34,896 nucleotides of DNA, from assembly GCA_024274875.1 (NCBI GenBank), contig JAJSAH010000017.1, positions 1-34,896 on the forward strand, in the 5' to 3' direction. Below the pieces are notes generated by a model. It saw nothing but the letters and a program-made list of their open reading frames with translations. It was not told the origin of the DNA and searched no databases. Each line of letters starts with the position of its first letter. Position 1 is the stretch's first letter. The stretch is from an archaeon. GTDB lineage: Archaea; Micrarchaeota; Micrarchaeia; CAILAH01. This document shows positions 31,651 through 34,896 of the stretch, piece after piece. Both the position numbers and the translations under genes were made by a program.

Positions 31651-32853
31651 ATGGGCAGGAGGAAGATATTGTTCATCATGTTGGATGGGATTGGCGGCCT
31701 GCCTGTTAACGATGGAAAAACTGAATGGGAAATCACTCCTACGCCAAACCTGGATTCGCTGGCGCGAAAAGGGGCGTACGGGCTGATGCATCCTATAAAA
31801 ATGGGAGTTATACCTGGAAGCGATACATCACAACTTAATATACTTGGGTATCCGCCCAAAACATACTATCCTGGAAGGGGACCTCTGGAAGCGCTTGGCA
31901 TAGGCATGGAGGTAAGTGAAAACGATGTTGCTTTCAGGGCAAATTTTGCAACTGTTGATAACAGCTTTAATGTCATAGATCGAAGGGCAGGAAGAATAGA
32001 TACTAATGCGGCATCCGAGCTCGCAAAAGCGATAAGCAATATTGAGATTGATGGAATGCAATTCATATTTAAAAACAGCGTTGAGCACCGCGGCGCACTC
32101 ATCGTGCGCGGGAATGGATTGAGCGCAAATGTTGAGGACACCGACCCTCATGCAACTGGAGTGCAGGTTGCGCAGCCCAGCATAAACAAAGAAAATGCAA
32201 AAATTGTTCGAGCAATCAACAAATACACCGCAAAAGTGCATAAAATACTGAAATCGCATCCTTTGAACAAAAACCGAGATAATCCAGCAAACATATTGCT
32301 TCTTCGCGGCGCAGGTAAGATGAAAAAAGTTGAGCCGTTCAAAAATAAGTATGGCATGAAAGCGTGCTGCGTTGCTGGCGCTGCGCTATACAAAGGCATT
32401 GCAAGATATATTGGAATGGATGTTATAAATGTAAAAGGCGCTACCGGCACATACGAATCAGACCTTAATGCAAAGGCGGATGCTTCATTGAAAATGCTGG
32501 ATAAGTATGATTTTGTATATTTGCATGTTAAAGGAATGGACAACGCAGGGCATGATGGAAGCGTTAAAAAACGCATGCACATGATTAAGAAAATCGATCG
32601 CATGGTAGGGAGATTGCTCAGCGCAGATGCAGTAATAGTTGCCACAGGAGACCATTCTACTCCAACCGTGAGAAAATCGCACTCATTTGAGCCCGTGCCT
32701 TTCCTCGTTTCTAATGTAGATGCAAGGGACTATGGAATTAAAAAATTCTGCGAGGTTGAATGCAGAAAAGGAGAATTGGGAATTTTTAATGGAGAGTTAG
32801 CATTGAACATAACGATGGCGTATGCAGGAAGGGTTGAAAAATACGGAGAATAG
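31651..32853 (+). CDS. apgM: 2,3-bisphosphoglycerate-independent phosphoglycerate mutase, archaeal type
   Basis: ApgM interconverts 3-phosphoglycerate and 2-phosphoglycerate. The 400-residue protein belongs to the alkaline-phosphatase superfamily. Metal and catalytic sites are visible as IMLDGIGG (Asp12), PGSDTSQLNILGY (candidate Ser57), DPHATG, KGMDNAGHDG and TGDHSTP. The ATG at 31651 matches the family N terminus; a longer frame from 31618 overlaps the preceding gene. It is the last gene of the plus-strand run that starts at ftsZ, and it lies 11 nt from the convergent coiled-coil gene. Confidence 0.95.
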   Translation: MGRRKILFIMLDGIGGLPVNDGKTEWEITPTPNLDSLARKGAYGLMHPIKMGVIPGSDTSQLNILGYPPKTYYPGRGPLEALGIGMEVSENDVAFRANFATVDNSFNVIDRRAGRIDTNAASELAKAISNIEIDGMQFIFKNSVEHRGALIVRGNGLSANVEDTDPHATGVQVAQPSINKENAKIVRAINKYTAKVHKILKSHPLNKNRDNPANILLLRGAGKMKKVEPFKNKYGMKACCVAGAALYKGIARYIGMDVINVKGATGTYESDLNAKADASLKMLDKYDFVYLHVKGMDNAGHDGSVKKRMHMIKKIDRMVGRLLSADAVIVATGDHSTPTVRKSHSFEPVPFLVSNVDARDYGIKKFCEVECRKGELGIFNGELALNITMAYAGRVEKYGE

Positions 32854-32864
32854 ATTGCGAAACA

Positions 32865-33464
32865 TCAAAGAATAATATCCTCTATGGAAAGCAAGATCAT
32901 AGAAAGGAATAGGATTATTAGAATAACAGTCATTCCTTTAAACATTACATCAAGCGAGGAAATTGATAGCGTGAATTCATTGGCTGTTTTAAGAATCTGC
33001 ACGCTCAAATTATTGTTAGCAAACGGCGATTCATAAGATGACATGCTGAGAGATTGTTTCTTATCGCTTATTTCGATCAGCAGTTCTGCAAGCTCATCCT
33101 CCGCCTGCTTCAAATTGATCGTTTGATCATCTAAATCCATATTGGTAACTTTTGCAATCTCATTTATAGATTGTCTCGATGACTTAACTGCGAGGTATGT
33201 GTTATTAACATTATGCTCCATGCTCGACAACAACATAAGATTCGTCTCAGAGATATCACTAACTGCTTTTGCATTGTATGATGCAGCATTGCTTAGCACA
33301 ACCATGGAGTTCAGCAAAGAAGATGAAGATTGTTCAAGCGATGATATTGATGGGGATACTATAAAATACACAAGCAATGTAAATATTATCCCAACTACCG
33401 AGAGAAGAGAAATTATCATAGAAGACAAGCTTTTGAATGCAATAATCTGATTCTCTTTATCCAA
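32865..33464 (-). CDS. Two-TM protein with extracytoplasmic coiled coil
   Basis: I do not recognise this family. The 199-residue protein has an N-terminal membrane helix (about 14-36), a Ser/Asn/Gln-rich, heptad-like helical region (about 40-165), and a C-terminal membrane helix (about 176-195). This topology is reminiscent of four-helix sensor domains without a signalling module. The start is TTG at 33464, directly after the TGA of the Lon-like protease gene, with GAGGAGGGG about 10 nt upstream. It is therefore translated from the same mRNA and may be a partner of the protease. Confidence 0.75.
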   Translation of the reverse strand: MDKENQIIAFKSLSSMIISLLSVVGIIFTLLVYFIVSPSISSLEQSSSSLLNSMVVLSNAASYNAKAVSDISETNLMLLSSMEHNVNNTYLAVKSSRQSINEIAKVTNMDLDDQTINLKQAEDELAELLIEISDKKQSLSMSSYESPFANNNLSVQILKTANEFTLSISSLDVMFKGMTVILIILFLSMILLSIEDIIL

Positions 33465-34896
33465 TCACAATCCCCTCCTCAACGAATTCAATAGCATCGC
33501 AAACGGAATAAATATTGATATTAAAATTAATAATATGAACTCTATCTTGTTCTCAACAGAATCTGCGCCAAACACGTATTTCTCTTTTGGCTCAACCAAA
33601 TCGCTCGAAGCAGAGCCAATGCTTTCATTAACTAATTTGCGCGCGTGCAGATCATAAAAATATGCAGTTCTCAACATGCTTAACTTGGCATCAGGACCGT
33701 AATCAGAATTAATGCCTAAATAATCTGAATGCGCTTGCATCATCTTTGACCAATCGCTCTCAGATGAATAGTTTGTTAAATCGCTGTCATATGTAAGATT
33801 TTCACCGCCCTCATAAAAAATGATCTCCATCAACGACGCTCCATAATATCCCTCTTCGTATGCGCGCATTGCTTTTTCCAAATGCTCGTTTGGTTCCGAA
33901 TTAGCATAATAATGCATCAGCAGATCTTCATCATACTTCTCCAAAAGCGATTTGTTGAAAACAAAATGGTCATTAAACCCTGCGATTGCATAGGAGAGTT
34001 TGCACCATTCATGCGCGCGGGCTATGCTCTCAATTGCCAGCATTCTATGAGACAAAGACATCTCCCCAGAAATTGACTCATTTACCTTCTGCATCTCATC
34101 CTCTGCCCAATACAACCTAAGTTCAGAATTAAGGTATGCTGAAAACGATGAAGCGTTCATAACCTTTCCGCGCGCGCTTTCGATGCAGTCCCAAACGCGC
34201 TCTTCCAACTTAATCAGTTCGTAATTCGATAAGTTAGAGTTGAGTACGCGGGCTTTATAAAGCGCAAGGAATGCTTCGTTGCCGGCGCTGTACGAGTACC
34301 CCTTGCTCTGCAGATCACGCGCAAGCCTGCGCTTCGAATCCAGGTAATTGTATGCATCAGGATATGCGCCCTTCGCGAGCAACAGTTCATAATCAAGATC
34401 ATTCAGCAATTGCTCAACCGCATATGAGAACATAGGATCTGGCTCGCGCATCTGCAGAGAACTTATGTTTGCATTAGAAATCTGGTAGTTAAGATTAGTG
34501 TTATAACTTGAATCAGTTGCAGTGAAAGTGTTGTATGCATCATCAAAACTATCATACTCAACTACAGGAAAATTAAGCTCCTTGCTTATTTTATCCAACC
34601 GTATGCGGTCATCAACTGAGGCTATCCTAACCATCAGCATCTTCTTGCCGTTTTGAGATGCAACTTCAGCCTTCTGCGCAAGCGCGCCGACTGGAATCAC
34701 ATAACCATTCCTATCTAATCCCCCTGTAATCGTTATATCATGCGAAATATCCTTGTTTTCAGATAAACTCTTTATTATGATCCCCATCGCGACTCCTGCG
34801 CTTGGACCATCGAGCAGGCTCGCATATCCCGAAGCATCAGTTGACACAAGGAAATCCATGCCTGCTAAATTGCGCTTAGAAGATATGTATGCAACA
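33465..34896 (-). CDS. Lon-like (S16) Ser/Lys membrane protease, 5' end outside window
   Basis: The frame stays open to the window edge (the codons before the ATG at 34859 read VAYISSKRNLAG), so the N terminus lies beyond 34896. The visible start holds a Lon-type proteolytic domain: LDGPSAGVAMG with the nucleophile Ser and NGYVIPVGALAQKAEVA with the catalytic Lys. The two are 43 residues apart, the spacing of Lon proteases. No AAA+ ATPase follows. Instead there is a long helical region (about 150-430 after the ATG) and a single C-terminal membrane helix (KIEFILLILISIFIPFAMLL). This matches ATP-independent archaeal membrane serine proteases with an exported Lon-like domain. Substrates are unknown. 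The coiled-coil gene follows without a gap. Confidence 0.87.
   Translation of the reverse strand, partial: VAYISSKRNLAGMDFLVSTDASGYASLLDGPSAGVAMGIIIKSLSENKDISHDITITGGLDRNGYVIPVGALAQKAEVASQNGKKMLMVRIASVDDRIRLDKISKELNFPVVEYDSFDDAYNTFTATDSSYNTNLNYQISNANISSLQMREPDPMFSYAVEQLLNDLDYELLLAKGAYPDAYNYLDSKRRLARDLQSKGYSYSAGNEAFLALYKARVLNSNLSNYELIKLEERVWDCIESARGKVMNASSFSAYLNSELRLYWAEDEMQKVNESISGEMSLSHRMLAIESIARAHEWCKLSYAIAGFNDHFVFNKSLLEKYDEDLLMHYYANSEPNEHLEKAMRAYEEGYYGASLMEIIFYEGGENLTYDSDLTNYSSESDWSKMMQAHSDYLGINSDYGPDAKLSMLRTAYFYDLHARKLVNESIGSASSDLVEPKEKYVFGADSVENKIEFILLILISIFIPFAMLLNSLRRGL

Noticed and set aside
31158-31859. Long antisense frames opposite the Cys-repeat lipoprotein
   Set aside because: They arise from repeated TGC/GAT codons read backwards; Ser/His/Cys-rich nonsense composition.

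Overview
This window comes from an archaeon. Diagnostic archaeal genes include GatE (tRNA-dependent Gln-tRNA synthesis), pyruvoyl arginine decarboxylase, Ogg2-type 8-oxoguanine glycosylase, archaeal-type phosphoglycerate mutase, AMP phosphorylase with ribose-1,5-bisphosphate isomerase, A-type ATP synthase subunit D, Dph2, an S-layer protein of the methanococcal type and two tRNA genes with introns at 37/38. Very tight gene packing, overlapping convergent stop codons and several large secreted proteins with no recognisable family suggest a compact-genome archaeon, perhaps a DPANN lineage such as Micrarchaeota or Diapherotrites. That placement is inference only.

Layout. 1-4.9 kb: a 997-aa unrecognised protein followed by a 626-aa secreted lipoprotein. 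4.9-7.8 kb: a PLP aminotransferase and a divergent two-thioredoxin-fold protein, then an MscS channel. 7.8-9.7 kb: tRNA-Ser(UGA) with a 34-nt intron, pyruvate kinase, and tRNA-Glu(CUC) with a 20-nt intron flanked on both sides by partial tRNA copies and a 43-bp repeat. 9.7-16.2 kb: a Cys-repeat lipoprotein, orphan ATP synthase subunit D, GatE, PvlArgDC, Ogg2 and ArgRS. 16.2-19.5 kb: PEP synthase and Dph2. 19.5-22.4 kb: S-layer protein with a long structured leader. 22.4-26.6 kb (minus strand): ribose-1,5-bisphosphate isomerase, AMP phosphorylase and a type II secretion F/TadC-like membrane protein. 26.6-32.9 kb (plus strand): a tight run ftsZ-secE-nusG-rpl11-(beta-propeller)-dut/dcd-(Cys-repeat lipoprotein)-apgM. 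32.9-34.9 kb (minus strand): a two-TM coiled-coil protein and a Lon-like Ser/Lys membrane protease cut by the window end.

How it works together. Lower glycolysis/gluconeogenesis is well represented (apgM, pyk, ppsA). The AMP phosphorylase/isomerase pair makes ribulose-1,5-bisphosphate and predicts a form III RuBisCO elsewhere. The cell envelope is built from an S-layer and at least three Cys-rich secreted lipoproteins; a dithiol oxidoreductase-like protein is also encoded.

Transcription signals are unusually readable. Genes that begin transcription units are mostly leaderless, with a TTTAAA-like TATA box centred 24-27 nt before the start codon. Genes inside operons use GGTG/GGAGG Shine-Dalgarno sites. 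All four divergent protein-gene pairs appear to share a single near-symmetric TATA box placed midway between start codons 51-59 bp apart. This is the most system-like observation in the window. No CRISPR array, transposase, integrase, rRNA or replication origin was seen.
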